Assembly: GCA_045642705.1 (NCBI GenBank)
Contig: JAZUJK010000003.1
Coordinates: 1-16,929, forward strand
Reading direction: 5' to 3'
From: UBA1227 sp045642705
GTDB lineage: Bacteria > Bacillota > Clostridia > Oscillospirales > Acutalibacteraceae
Length of the DNA stretch: 16,929 bases
Shown: positions 6,738 through 14,879 of the stretch, piece by piece
How the letters are laid out: the number at the start of each line of letters is the position of its first letter
How positions within the stretch are numbered: the stretch's first letter is position 1
Notes under the pieces: generated by a model
What the model was told of the DNA's origin: nothing
The model's database searches: none
The model's input: only the letters and a program-made list of their open reading frames with translations
Made by a program: the position numbers and the translations under genes

Positions 6738-6744
6738 ACAAGAG

Positions 6745-7917
6745 TTGAAACTTAAGAATGCAATAGTCCATTTCTTCAAGGGCACCGATAAGTTATTACT
6801 ACTCGTCGCTATTATCGCATCAGCTTTTGGTACCCTCATGGTATATAGTGCTAAACTGCACACAGTGGACCCTGGCAAGATTCCTCGTGACGCAATTGTA
6901 ATGGCAATAGCAGCAATACTTGGAATTGTACTTGCACTACTTATTTCACTGATTGATTTCGATATCATATGCAAGTTGTGGCCTGTCTGGGCGATAGCGG
7001 GAATCGCTCTTATGATACTCGTCATGTCGCCTCTCGGTGTTGGACCACCGAACCGACCAGACTCCAAGGTATGGATTGATCTGGGATTCTTCTATTTCCA
7101 GCCCTCGGAGCTCGTTAAGATACTGTTTATCATAACGTTCTCGACGCACCTAAGTGCAGTCAAGAACAGTATCAACAAGCTCCTGACAGTTGCAGGACTT
7201 GCTGTACATGCACTTATTCCTACACTCCTTGTTATGAAATCCGGAGACGATGGCTCAGCAGCAGTATTTATCTGTATTGCCATTGCTATGATTTTCATTG
7301 CAGGTATTAACTGGAAATATATTTTAGCTGGTGCAGCGCTTATTATTGCCGCAATACCTCTCCTCTGGTTTAAGTTCTTCTCAACATTCCAGAAACAGAG
7401 ATTTATTGTTATATTTAGACCTGAGGATTATCCAAATGTAGCATACCAGCAGAACCGTGGTATCATTGCAATGAGCAAGGGCGGTTTCTTCGGCAGTGGC
7501 CTCTTTAAGGGTGTATATACCCAAGGTGGCCGCGTTCCTGTAAGTGAAAGTGATATGATCTTCACTGTTATATGTGAGGAACTGGGACTCCTCGGTGGTA
7601 TAGCAGCTCTTCTTTTGATTATATTTATCATCATAAGAATTGTCCTAAATGGTAAGAAATCTGCCGACGCTGCTTCCACACTTATGGTATATGGTCTCGG
7701 TGCTATGATTGCAGCACAGACAATTGTCAATATTGCAATGTGTCTTAGAATTGGTCCCGTTATCGGTATCACATTACCATTCTTCTCAGCTGGTGGTTCA
7801 TCCACCCTATGTCTCTACATAGGTCTTGGACTTGCACTATCAGTATACAGAACAAATTATAACCAAAAGCCTAAGGACTTCCGCCTATCAGGTATGGCGT
7901 CCCCATTTAGAGTATAA
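6745..7917 (+). CDS. rodA: SEDS peptidoglycan glycosyltransferase, RodA/FtsW family
   Basis: A 390-aa polytopic membrane protein that polymerises lipid II into glycan strands together with a class B penicillin-binding protein. Seen are about ten hydrophobic segments, KVWIDLGFFYFQPSE (108-122), the large extracytoplasmic loop with GGFFGSGLFKG and VPVSESD, where D270 aligns with the essential SEDS aspartate, and the signature GPVIGITLPFFSAGGSS (337-353). Placement as RodA rather than FtsW or SpoVE is by general resemblance and is not certain. The start is TTG at 6745; the frame is open much further upstream but that part overlaps tsaE on the other strand and has no promoter or binding site. The partner PBP is not in the window. 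It forms a single-gene unit, convergent with pcrA. Confidence 0.9.
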   Translation: MKLKNAIVHFFKGTDKLLLLVAIIASAFGTLMVYSAKLHTVDPGKIPRDAIVMAIAAILGIVLALLISLIDFDIICKLWPVWAIAGIALMILVMSPLGVGPPNRPDSKVWIDLGFFYFQPSELVKILFIITFSTHLSAVKNSINKLLTVAGLAVHALIPTLLVMKSGDDGSAAVFICIAIAMIFIAGINWKYILAGAALIIAAIPLLWFKFFSTFQKQRFIVIFRPEDYPNVAYQQNRGIIAMSKGGFFGSGLFKGVYTQGGRVPVSESDMIFTVICEELGLLGGIAALLLIIFIIIRIVLNGKKSADAASTLMVYGLGAMIAAQTIVNIAMCLRIGPVIGITLPFFSAGGSSTLCLYIGLGLALSVYRTNYNQKPKDFRLSGMASPFRV

Positions 7918-7928
7918 GGCAAAACTAA

Positions 7929-7951
7929 AAGCCCTCCATTTTGGAGGGCTT
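7929..7951. terminator. Bidirectional terminator between rodA and pcrA
   Basis: A 10-bp stem AAGCCCTCCA/TGGAGGGCTT with a 3-base loop lies 11 bases after the rodA stop and 4 bases beyond the pcrA stop. It has T-rich sequence after it on both strands (ATTTTTAT on plus, TTAGTTTT on minus), so it can end both convergent genes. Confidence 0.88.
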
Positions 7952-7955
7952 ATTT

Positions 7956-10256
7956 TTATACCTTTTCAAGTTTTGCATAGTTTGCCATAAGTTTCTTGGT
8001 GCCGGCCTTATCGAAGGCTACTTCGATAAGATTGTCGTTACCCATAGGTGTAACGGACAATACAACGCCGGTGCCGAAAGCCTTATGGCGAACTGTATCG
8101 CCGACCGAGTAGGTTTCAGACGAGCGCTCAGCGGGAGTCGATTTTGGTGCGGCTGATATCTTACGAGCGGTACGATATGAGCTCATCTTGGATGAGTCTC
8201 CATATGGGCCCTCGTACTCGGCACTGCCGAAGTCACCATCATAGGATGAAGAATAACCACCAAATCCTTGGAAACTAGGCTTGCGATAGCCAGCACTATA
8301 TCCATTCCAACCATATCCAGAATGATTGGCCTGCATTGGCTTTTCAGCGAAATACTCATCTGGCACTTCATTTACAAATCGAGATTGAGGATTACGTGTA
8401 GTTGAGCCATACATAACTCTACAATTGGCATTTGTCATATAGAGTTTTTCCTTGGCACGAGTGATACCTACATATGCGAGGCGTCGCTCTTCTTCGATTC
8501 CACTCTCCTCTATTGTTGACTGGTGGCTTGGGAAGAGTCCCTCCTCCATACCAACGAGGAATACAACTGGGAATTCAAGTCCCTTGGCTGAGTGAAGAGT
8601 CATAAGAACTACAACATCAGACTGCTCATTATAAGTATCGATATCAGAGAGAAGTGAAACCTCCTCGAGGAATCCTTCGAGGTCGCCATCCTCATTCTCT
8701 TCGAGATAACGAATCATATTGGTCTTGAGTTCCTGCAAGTTCTGGAGCCTATCCTCATATGTATCCTTATCAAGTTTTAGATATCTCTCATATCCTGTGA
8801 CATCAATAAGGTCATCAAATAGTTCTGGTAGAGGCTCATCAAGGGCCTTTAGGCGTAGATCATTTATCATATTGGTAAATGACATAAGTTTGGTCTGTGC
8901 GCGGCTGAGACGCTCATATTCATCAGCTGATTGCATAACCTCAAAGAGAGATACACCCAGACCAGCCGCGATCTCAGCGGCAGCGTTTACCGTTGTATCA
9001 CCGATGCCTCGCTTAGGCTCGTTTATAATACGGCGGAGTTTGATTGAGTCCGCAGGATTGACGAGCAAAGTGAGATATGCGAGTGCATCGCGTATCTCTT
9101 TTCTTTCATAGAAACGCTTGCCACCCACAACTTTGTAAGGCACGCCAGTTCTAACGAAAGCACGCTCAATAGCATTGGACTGTGCATTGGTTCGATATAA
9201 TATCGCATGATCAGAGAATGATTTGCCAGAGGATACACTGGATGAAATCTCCTCAGCGATATACATACCTTCCTCTATCTCAGAATCAGCGGTATATAGA
9301 GTGATAAGTTCACCATCACCTGCTGCTGTCCAGAGGTTCTTACCCTTACGCTCAGTATTGTTCTTAATTACTGCATTTGCAGCATTCAAGATATTACCAG
9401 TTGAGCGATAGTTCTGCTCAAGTCTAATCATCTTGGCATTCTTATAATTCTTTTCGAAATCCATGATGTTCTCAATCGTTGCACCACGGAATTTATATAT
9501 GCTCTGGTCATCATCACCTACAACGCAGATATTGTTATATCCGCCTGCAAGGAGTGATGTTAGGACATATTGTGCATGGTTAGTATCTTGATATTCATCG
9601 ACATGAACATACTTAAAACGTGCTTGGTACTTCTCACGAATAGTGCTATCAGTACGAAGTAGTTTTACAGTATTTACGATGATATCATCAAAGTCCATTG
9701 CATCGGCTTGTAGCAATAATTGCTGATACAGTTTATATGCCTCGGCATACTTACGAAGCCTAGGATCATTTTGATTGATAGACTCATACTCCTCTGGAGT
9801 TATGAGATTATCCTTGGCACGACTAATCTCCGACAAAATACTCTTATGTGAAATAAGTTTGTCGTCGATGCCAAGCAAGCGCTGGCACTCTTTCATTATG
9901 CGCTTAGAATCATCTGTGTCGTAGATTGTGAAATGTGAACTGTAACCGAGCGATGATCCATCACGGCGCAAGATACGAGCGCATATTGAGTGGAACGTGC
10001 CAGCCCACTCAACTCCATGAGCGTCCTCGCCTACCCATAGCGCGAGTCGCTCCTTGAGCTCATTTGCAGCCTTGTTTGTGAAAGTAATTGCCAATATCTG
10101 CCAAGGTTCTGCAAGGCCTTGTTCTACGATATAGGCAATCCTTTTTACAAGCACAGTTGTCTTTCCTGAACCCGCACCTGCAAGTATGAGCAGAGGGCCT
10201 TCTGTTGTTGTGATGGCCTCTTGCTGTTTGTCATTCATTTGATCAAGTAAATTCAT
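7956..10256 (-). CDS. pcrA: ATP-dependent DNA helicase PcrA (UvrD/Rep superfamily 1)
   Basis: A 766-aa 3'-5' helicase for repair, rolling-circle replication and conflict resolution. Motifs in order: Walker A AGAGSGKT (26-33), TFTNKAA (58-64), DEYQDT (220-225), GDDDQSIYKFRGA (247-259), QNYRST (281-286), LHSAKGLEFPVVFLVG and RRLAYVGITRAKEKLY near the end of the helicase core. A low-complexity linker rich in Gly, Tyr and Ser (about 646-688) leads to a compact C-terminal domain SVGDTVRHKAFGTGVV (from 717), which matches the Tudor-like RNA-polymerase-binding domain of PcrA/UvrD. TTGGAGAAG lies just before the ATG. It is the second gene after ruvX, 20 bases away, and ends at the bidirectional terminator. 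Confidence 0.95.
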   Translation of the reverse strand: MNLLDQMNDKQQEAITTTEGPLLILAGAGSGKTTVLVKRIAYIVEQGLAEPWQILAITFTNKAANELKERLALWVGEDAHGVEWAGTFHSICARILRRDGSSLGYSSHFTIYDTDDSKRIMKECQRLLGIDDKLISHKSILSEISRAKDNLITPEEYESINQNDPRLRKYAEAYKLYQQLLLQADAMDFDDIIVNTVKLLRTDSTIREKYQARFKYVHVDEYQDTNHAQYVLTSLLAGGYNNICVVGDDDQSIYKFRGATIENIMDFEKNYKNAKMIRLEQNYRSTGNILNAANAVIKNNTERKGKNLWTAAGDGELITLYTADSEIEEGMYIAEEISSSVSSGKSFSDHAILYRTNAQSNAIERAFVRTGVPYKVVGGKRFYERKEIRDALAYLTLLVNPADSIKLRRIINEPKRGIGDTTVNAAAEIAAGLGVSLFEVMQSADEYERLSRAQTKLMSFTNMINDLRLKALDEPLPELFDDLIDVTGYERYLKLDKDTYEDRLQNLQELKTNMIRYLEENEDGDLEGFLEEVSLLSDIDTYNEQSDVVVLMTLHSAKGLEFPVVFLVGMEEGLFPSHQSTIEESGIEEERRLAYVGITRAKEKLYMTNANCRVMYGSTTRNPQSRFVNEVPDEYFAEKPMQANHSGYGWNGYSAGYRKPSFQGFGGYSSSYDGDFGSAEYEGPYGDSSKMSSYRTARKISAAPKSTPAERSSETYSVGDTVRHKAFGTGVVLSVTPMGNDNLIEVAFDKAGTKKLMANYAKLEKV

Positions 10257-10276
10257 AACTTCTCCAATTGGGCGGG

Positions 10277-10684
10277 TTATTTTCTAGTCTTTAAAAAATC
10301 TTCCAGGATTATGGTTGCAGCAACGCGGTCTACAACGTCTCGGCGTTTCTTACCATATGTACCTGATTCAGAGAGCAAGTTATATGCCTCGACTGTTGTA
10401 AGTCTCTCATCATATAGAGCAACCTCGAGACCCTTTTCCCTGAGCATTGCTGCAAGCGCCTCGGACGCATCAGCATGTTCGCCACGCGAGCCATCCATAT
10501 TGAGTGGCAGTCCCACTACCACTAGCTCCGCGCCACGCGCCTCCGCCTCCTCGGCTATCTTATCAGCCACATGTGGCATATAAGTATCTTTAATTGTACC
10601 TATTGGAGATGCGAGTATTTCCATTGCATCACAGACTGCAAGCCCTGTGCGCGCATACCCGTAATCCACGCCAAGTATAACCAT
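10277..10684 (-). CDS. ruvX: Putative pre-16S rRNA nuclease / Holliday junction resolvase-like YqgF
   Basis: A 135-aa RNase H-fold protein of the YqgF/RuvX family, which processes the 16S rRNA 5' end in E. coli and was earlier proposed as a Holliday junction resolvase. Seen are the first catalytic strand GVDYGYARTGLAV (D7), ELVVVGLPLNMDGSRG (53-68), YDERLTTVEA with acidic residues D91/E92, and the C-terminal DVVDRVAATIILEDFL holding the last catalytic acid. The length is normal for the family. AAAGGA precedes the ATG. It is unusual in starting directly after the terminator of the upstream PBP gene, with no room for a promoter between. It is followed by pcrA. Confidence 0.94.
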   Translation of the reverse strand: MVILGVDYGYARTGLAVCDAMEILASPIGTIKDTYMPHVADKIAEEAEARGAELVVVGLPLNMDGSRGEHADASEALAAMLREKGLEVALYDERLTTVEAYNLLSESGTYGKKRRDVVDRVAATIILEDFLKTRK

Positions 10685-10696
10685 ATAAATCCTTTC

Positions 10697-10726
10697 AAAA
10701 AATGCGGCGGTATTTGCCGCCGCATT
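10697..10726 (-). terminator. Intrinsic terminator after the class A PBP gene
   Basis: A perfect 10-bp stem AATGCGGCGG/CCGCCGCATT with a 6-base loop is followed on the minus strand by six T. It starts five bases after the PBP stop codon. The T-run ends two bases before the ruvX ribosome binding site (10690-10695), so it may act as an attenuator rather than a complete stop. Confidence 0.85.
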
Positions 10727-10731
10727 AATTA

Positions 10732-12921
10732 TTAATCTGTTGCTGGTGCATCTGCTGCTGGAGCAGCATCTTCTCCATCTGCTGCTGGTTCTTCAACTGG
10801 TGCTACTGCATGTCCTCCACAAGTTGCTGGGAGATGAGATGTCTTGTAATAACCAGTTGCCTTAGATGTGCAAGAATCACTAGCAAGCAAGCCTGTCTGT
10901 GTGCAATACTGACGAGCAACTACATTGCTTGCATATTCGAAATCCTTCTCTGGAAGACCCTTATGAATTGCTGTCATAACAGTGTTCCAGATTCTAGGAG
11001 CTGGGTTAGCGCCAGTGATACGCTCAGGCTTATCATAACCTACCCAGAGAGCTGCTACATAATAAGGTGTACCACCGCAAGTCCATTTATCCTTAACGGC
11101 TGATGTTGTACCAGTCTTTAGGAATGTAGCTTGTCCTTTGACGCCCTTACCTGCTGCTGTACCTCCTGAGTAACCAACTGTCTGGAGAATACGGTTCATA
11201 ATTGTTGCTGTATCAGCACCAATTACCTGCTCACCATTTGGTTTGTTCTCGAGATAAGTCTGCTTACCAGAGAAATCAGTTACCTTGTAATAACTATATG
11301 GCTTGTAATACTTACCGCCATTACCAAATGTTGCATAAGCTGCGCACATTTCAAGTGTTGTAACTCCCTTAGTCATACCACCTACTGCAAGTGATGAGAA
11401 GTTGATATCCGTATTAGGACCATCCTCAACCAGTGTAGACATATGGAATTTATCCTTGAGATATGTGAAAGAAAGATTGGTTCCAACCTTCTTTAATGAC
11501 TGAGCTGATACGGTGTTAAGTGATTTCGCAACACCAACCTGAACAGTTACATACTGTCCTGGGCCACCTCTTGAACCATCGGCATTCTTAGGCCACATTT
11601 TGCCATTTACAGGAATACCATAGTTCTGGATCTTCATTGAATAGTTCAAAATATTCTTATCAAGTCCTGGTCCGTATACTGAAAGAGGCTTGATTGAAGA
11701 ACCTGGCTGACGAAGTGAGTTAGTTGCTCTGTTAAGACCACGATTAATCTTCTTAGGACCTGCTCCGCCGCAAACAGCGACTACGCGTCCTTCATAATCC
11801 ATGATTGTGATAGCAGCCTGAACCTTTTTCTTGGTTCCGTTCTCACCTGTCTCAGATCTATTTGGCTCAGATGGGAAACCTTCACGGTTTACGAATACCT
11901 TCTCGACCTTGCTCTGGATTTCGTCATCTACAGCTGCATAGATTTTAAGTCCGCCGTAATATACCATACGGTAAGCTTCTGACTTAGTATATCCTTCCTG
12001 TGCCATGAAGTCCTGAATTACAGAATCGATAACATAGTCAACATAGTAGCTATTTATCTTTTGATCCTGCTTTATTGTCTTCTTAGCAGTCTCAGATGGA
12101 ACATAATTATCTGAGTTAGTGAAGATATAGTCATATTCAAGTGCCTCTTTGTATTCTTCCTTAGACAACTTCTTGTTTTCATACATTGCCTTGAGACATA
12201 CTTTACGAGCACGATTGATACTATTGTCAGGATTAAGTAGTGGATTGTATTTTGTAGGAGCCTTAGTGATACAAGCAAGTATTGCTGACTCAGCAGCATT
12301 TACTTCTTGAACATCCTTGCCAAAATACTTCTGTGCTGCTGTCTGTACTCCGTAGCAGCCAGAACCAAGTGGAATAGTATTGAGATATGCTTCTAGGATT
12401 TCATCCTTTTCGAAGTTTCTCTCGAGATTAAGTGCATATAAAATCTCATTAAACTTACGTGAGATTGTTGGTGCGTTCTCATCTGTCAAGTTCTTGATGA
12501 GCTGCTGGGTAAGTGTTGAACCACCACCAGATTTACCAAGAGTTAAGACAGCCTTGAATGTACGGAGCCAGTCAACACCAGGATGTTTTTCGAAACGTTT
12601 ATCCTCAAGTGAGACAAATGCATCTTGCACGCTCAGAGGAATTTCCTCTAAATCAACCCAGATTCGGTTCTCCTCACCATGGAGGCGTGCAATTTCATAT
12701 GGCTCATGATTCTTGTCATATGCATATACAATTGAAGTTTGATCTTGACTGTTCTTGTATGAGTCCAAGTTAATAGCAACATCGCCATGTACAAATGAAA
12801 TTGCATAACTTAGGATACAGATACCGACAATTAGGAATGTCAGAACAAGTACAATAAGAATTGAAATTAGGACAGTTGCAACACTGCCGCTAAGTTTCTT
12901 TTTCTTCTTGACTTTAGCCAT
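10732..12921 (-). CDS. Class A penicillin-binding protein (transglycosylase/transpeptidase)
   Basis: A 729-aa bifunctional peptidoglycan synthase. It has a lysine-rich cytoplasmic N-terminus and a single membrane anchor (about 13-40). The glycosyltransferase 51 domain shows SLEDKRFEKHPGVDW (104-118, catalytic E106) and GGGSTLTQQLIKNL (132-145). The transpeptidase domain shows RQPGSSIKP with nucleophile S408 in SxxK, SLN (467-469) and KTGT (602-605). It ends with a low-complexity Ala/Glu/Asp/Pro tail (about 706-729), which should lie outside the cell. Domain order and length fit PBP1a-type enzymes. GGAGG lies ten bases before the ATG. The gene follows pilB by 68 bases, with a hairpin but no terminator T-run or obvious promoter between, so it is probably transcribed with pilB. 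Confidence 0.95.
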   Translation of the reverse strand: MAKVKKKKKLSGSVATVLISILIVLVLTFLIVGICILSYAISFVHGDVAINLDSYKNSQDQTSIVYAYDKNHEPYEIARLHGEENRIWVDLEEIPLSVQDAFVSLEDKRFEKHPGVDWLRTFKAVLTLGKSGGGSTLTQQLIKNLTDENAPTISRKFNEILYALNLERNFEKDEILEAYLNTIPLGSGCYGVQTAAQKYFGKDVQEVNAAESAILACITKAPTKYNPLLNPDNSINRARKVCLKAMYENKKLSKEEYKEALEYDYIFTNSDNYVPSETAKKTIKQDQKINSYYVDYVIDSVIQDFMAQEGYTKSEAYRMVYYGGLKIYAAVDDEIQSKVEKVFVNREGFPSEPNRSETGENGTKKKVQAAITIMDYEGRVVAVCGGAGPKKINRGLNRATNSLRQPGSSIKPLSVYGPGLDKNILNYSMKIQNYGIPVNGKMWPKNADGSRGGPGQYVTVQVGVAKSLNTVSAQSLKKVGTNLSFTYLKDKFHMSTLVEDGPNTDINFSSLAVGGMTKGVTTLEMCAAYATFGNGGKYYKPYSYYKVTDFSGKQTYLENKPNGEQVIGADTATIMNRILQTVGYSGGTAAGKGVKGQATFLKTGTTSAVKDKWTCGGTPYYVAALWVGYDKPERITGANPAPRIWNTVMTAIHKGLPEKDFEYASNVVARQYCTQTGLLASDSCTSKATGYYKTSHLPATCGGHAVAPVEEPAADGEDAAPAADAPATD

Positions 12922-12949
12922 AAACCTTTATCCTCCATTAAGATACCAT

Positions 12950-12980
12950 TAGCCGCGCACGCATGAAACGTGCACGGCTA
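12950..12980 (-). other. Hairpin between pilB and the PBP gene, no T-tract
   Basis: An inverted repeat TAGCCG-C-GCACG / CGTGC-A-CGGCTA gives an 11-bp stem with one C/A mismatch and a 7-base loop. On the minus strand it is followed by ATGGTATC, not a T-run, so it is not a standard terminator. It may be an RNA processing or stability element separating pilB and PBP mRNA levels. Confidence 0.6.
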
Positions 12981-12989
12981 TTAAACTAA

Positions 12990-14669
12990 TTACTCTGCTG
13001 TCTGGCAAATCTTGAGCATCTCTTCAACTGTTGTAATCTTTTCCTCAACAAGCTGAAGTGCAGACTGTTTAAGAGTCTTCATGCCCTGCTCTTCTATAGC
13101 GTATTTTGTCAAATCATCGATTGGAACCTGATCAGCAATCATACGTCTAAGTTTCTTATCAATGACAACGATTTCATGAATAGCAATACGGCCCTTGTAA
13201 CCTGTATTGTTGCACTGGTGACATCCCTTGCCACGTACAACAGTAGCAGGATGTGCGCCCATTGCTTCGCACTCTACGTTATCTGGCTCATATTCCTCAA
13301 TGCAGTTAGGACAAACCTTACGCATAAGTCGCTGAGCAACGATACCAACTACTGAGTTCGCAACGAGGTAAGGTTCAACGCCCATATCCTCGAGACGTAC
13401 GATAGATGAAATAGCGTCATTCGTATGCAATGTAGAACAAACCAAGTGTCCTGTGATAGCAGCACGAACGGAGATTTCTGCGGTCTCACCGTCACGGGTC
13501 TCACCTACCATGATTACGTCAGGGTCCTGACGCAAGAGAGAACGAAGACCAGCTGCGAATGTCATACCTGCGAGTACGTTAACCTGAGTCTGGTTAATTC
13601 TTGGAAGTGTACGCTCTACAGGGTCCTCTACTGTTGATACGTTAATTGGCTTTTGAGCAAGTGTATCAAGGATCATATAGAGTGTTGTTGTTTTACCAGA
13701 ACCTGTAGGTCCTGTAATATAGATAATTCCGTTAGGGTTACGGAGAATTGTCTGCATCTTAGCGAAGTTCTCTTCGTTCATACCGTAAGATTCTGTACGG
13801 TCGAGCTTGTTATTAGTAGCGAGGTAACGGAGAACGGCCTTCTCACCGTAAACGGTAGGAAGTGTAGATACACGGACGTTCATGTCATATCCTTCAATAA
13901 TCTGACGGAAGTGACCGTCCTGAGGAACACGGCGCTCAGCGATATCAAGTCCAGACATAATCTTGATACGAGCGATAAGCTGCTTGTTGATTGATGCTGC
14001 GAGGGTTACATATTCAACTAGCATACCATCGGTACGAAGACGTACAACTGTCTGTTTCTCAAATGGCTCGATATGAATATCTGATGCGTGTGTTGTATAT
14101 CCATGAACAAGAAGTGAGTTAAGGAACTTAACGATAGGAACATCGTCACCAACGTCTGCCTCTTCGAGTTCCTGTACTGCCTGAGTTGTTGGGATATCTA
14201 CAGATACGTTTGCCTGAGCAGCAGCGTTCTTAGCAGATACCTCAGCATAATAGAGGTCAATTGCCTTAGCAATGCTCTGAGTCTCAGCAAGGTAAACTTC
14301 GAGAGTCATACCTGTTGTCTGGCGAACATCCTCAACTGCATAGAAGTTAAGTGGGTCAGACATTGCAACTGTGAGCTTACCCTCATCCTCTGCAATAGCA
14401 ATCATATTGTATTTTGTTGCAAGAGCCTTAGGGATACGAGCTACAGCATTAGTATCAACCTTAAAGTTATCAAGCTTAATAATTTGAAGTCCCATTCTCT
14501 TACCGAGAGCATCAAGAACTTCTTTCTCAGAGATATAGCCGAGCTCTACAAGAATCTGACCAAGTTTCTTAGTTCTGTCCTGCTTCTGTATAGCAAGAGC
14601 TTCCTTGATCTGGTCATCTGAGATGTAACCATATTCTTTTAGCATCTGGCCAATTGGCATGTTCCTCAT
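12990..14669 (-). CDS. pilB: Type IV pilus / type II secretion assembly ATPase (PilB/GspE family)
   Basis: A 559-aa hexameric ATPase that powers pilus or pseudopilus assembly at the inner face of the membrane. The N-terminus holds two consecutive MshEN-type motifs, GQMLKEYGYISDDQIKEAL (7-25) and KLGQILVELGYISEKEVL (35-52), of the class that binds cyclic di-GMP in MshE. The core has Walker A GPTGSGKT (320-327), an Asp box VSTVEDPVE (344-352), Walker B RQDPDVIMVGETRD (380-393) and a His box GHLVCSTLHTND (407-418). A CPNC...CHQC zinc site (C453, C456, C483, C486) is typical of assembly rather than retraction ATPases. GAGGA lies eight bases before the chosen ATG. No pilC, pilT, pilM or prepilin peptidase is seen nearby. 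It has its own promoter and leader and probably leads into the PBP gene. Confidence 0.94.
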   Translation of the reverse strand: MRNMPIGQMLKEYGYISDDQIKEALAIQKQDRTKKLGQILVELGYISEKEVLDALGKRMGLQIIKLDNFKVDTNAVARIPKALATKYNMIAIAEDEGKLTVAMSDPLNFYAVEDVRQTTGMTLEVYLAETQSIAKAIDLYYAEVSAKNAAAQANVSVDIPTTQAVQELEEADVGDDVPIVKFLNSLLVHGYTTHASDIHIEPFEKQTVVRLRTDGMLVEYVTLAASINKQLIARIKIMSGLDIAERRVPQDGHFRQIIEGYDMNVRVSTLPTVYGEKAVLRYLATNNKLDRTESYGMNEENFAKMQTILRNPNGIIYITGPTGSGKTTTLYMILDTLAQKPINVSTVEDPVERTLPRINQTQVNVLAGMTFAAGLRSLLRQDPDVIMVGETRDGETAEISVRAAITGHLVCSTLHTNDAISSIVRLEDMGVEPYLVANSVVGIVAQRLMRKVCPNCIEEYEPDNVECEAMGAHPATVVRGKGCHQCNNTGYKGRIAIHEIVVIDKKLRRMIADQVPIDDLTKYAIEEQGMKTLKQSALQLVEEKITTVEEMLKICQTAE

Positions 14670-14709
14670 AAATCTTATCCTCGCAATTAATTAATAACAA
14701 TTTCAAACC

Positions 14710-14747
14710 GGAATTCCGTATCACGAAATATCAATACGCATAATTCC
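14710..14747 (-). promoter_or_regulatory. Hairpin at the 5' end of the pilB leader
   Basis: On the minus strand GGAATT, a 3-base bulge, CGTAT, a 12-base loop, ATACG, one base, then AATTCC fold into a two-part stem of 11 bp. It would begin about nine bases after the predicted transcription start. The inner palindrome CGGAATTCCG could also be a protein site. It matches no riboswitch class I know. Confidence 0.5.
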
Positions 14748-14762
14748 ACAAATACATATAAG

Positions 14763-14791
14763 ATTATAAACTTACCACCCACAAAAATCAA
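14763..14791 (-). promoter_or_regulatory. Promoter of pilB
   Basis: On the minus strand TTGATT (14786-14791) and TATAAT (14763-14768) are separated by exactly 17 bases, giving a leader of about 85-90 bases before the pilB ATG. Confidence 0.8.
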
Positions 14792-14837
14792 TATTAATAT
14801 AATATATATTTATAATAATTATAATGAACGATAAAGC

Positions 14838-14875
14838 AAAAAATAAAAAAAGAAAGCCCTCCAAGGAGGACTTTC
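14838..14875 (-). terminator. Intrinsic terminator of the split-barrel flavoprotein gene
   Basis: A stem GAAAG-T-CCTCC/GGAGG-G-CTTTC (14852-14875) with one mismatch is followed on the minus strand by a T-rich run (14838-14851). It starts four bases after the stop codon. Confidence 0.88.
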
Positions 14876-14879
14876 AAAA

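Noticed and set aside
6412..6744. Upstream extension of the rodA open frame
   Set aside because: It overlaps tsaE on the other strand and lies before the rodA promoter and ribosome binding site; the TTG at 6745 gives a normal SEDS N-terminus.
12950..12980. Terminator between pilB and the PBP gene
   Set aside because: The stem is good but no T-run follows on the minus strand.
14670..14760. Cyclic di-GMP riboswitch in the pilB leader
   Set aside because: The leader is short and the conserved bases of the known classes are not seen; only a simple interrupted stem is present.
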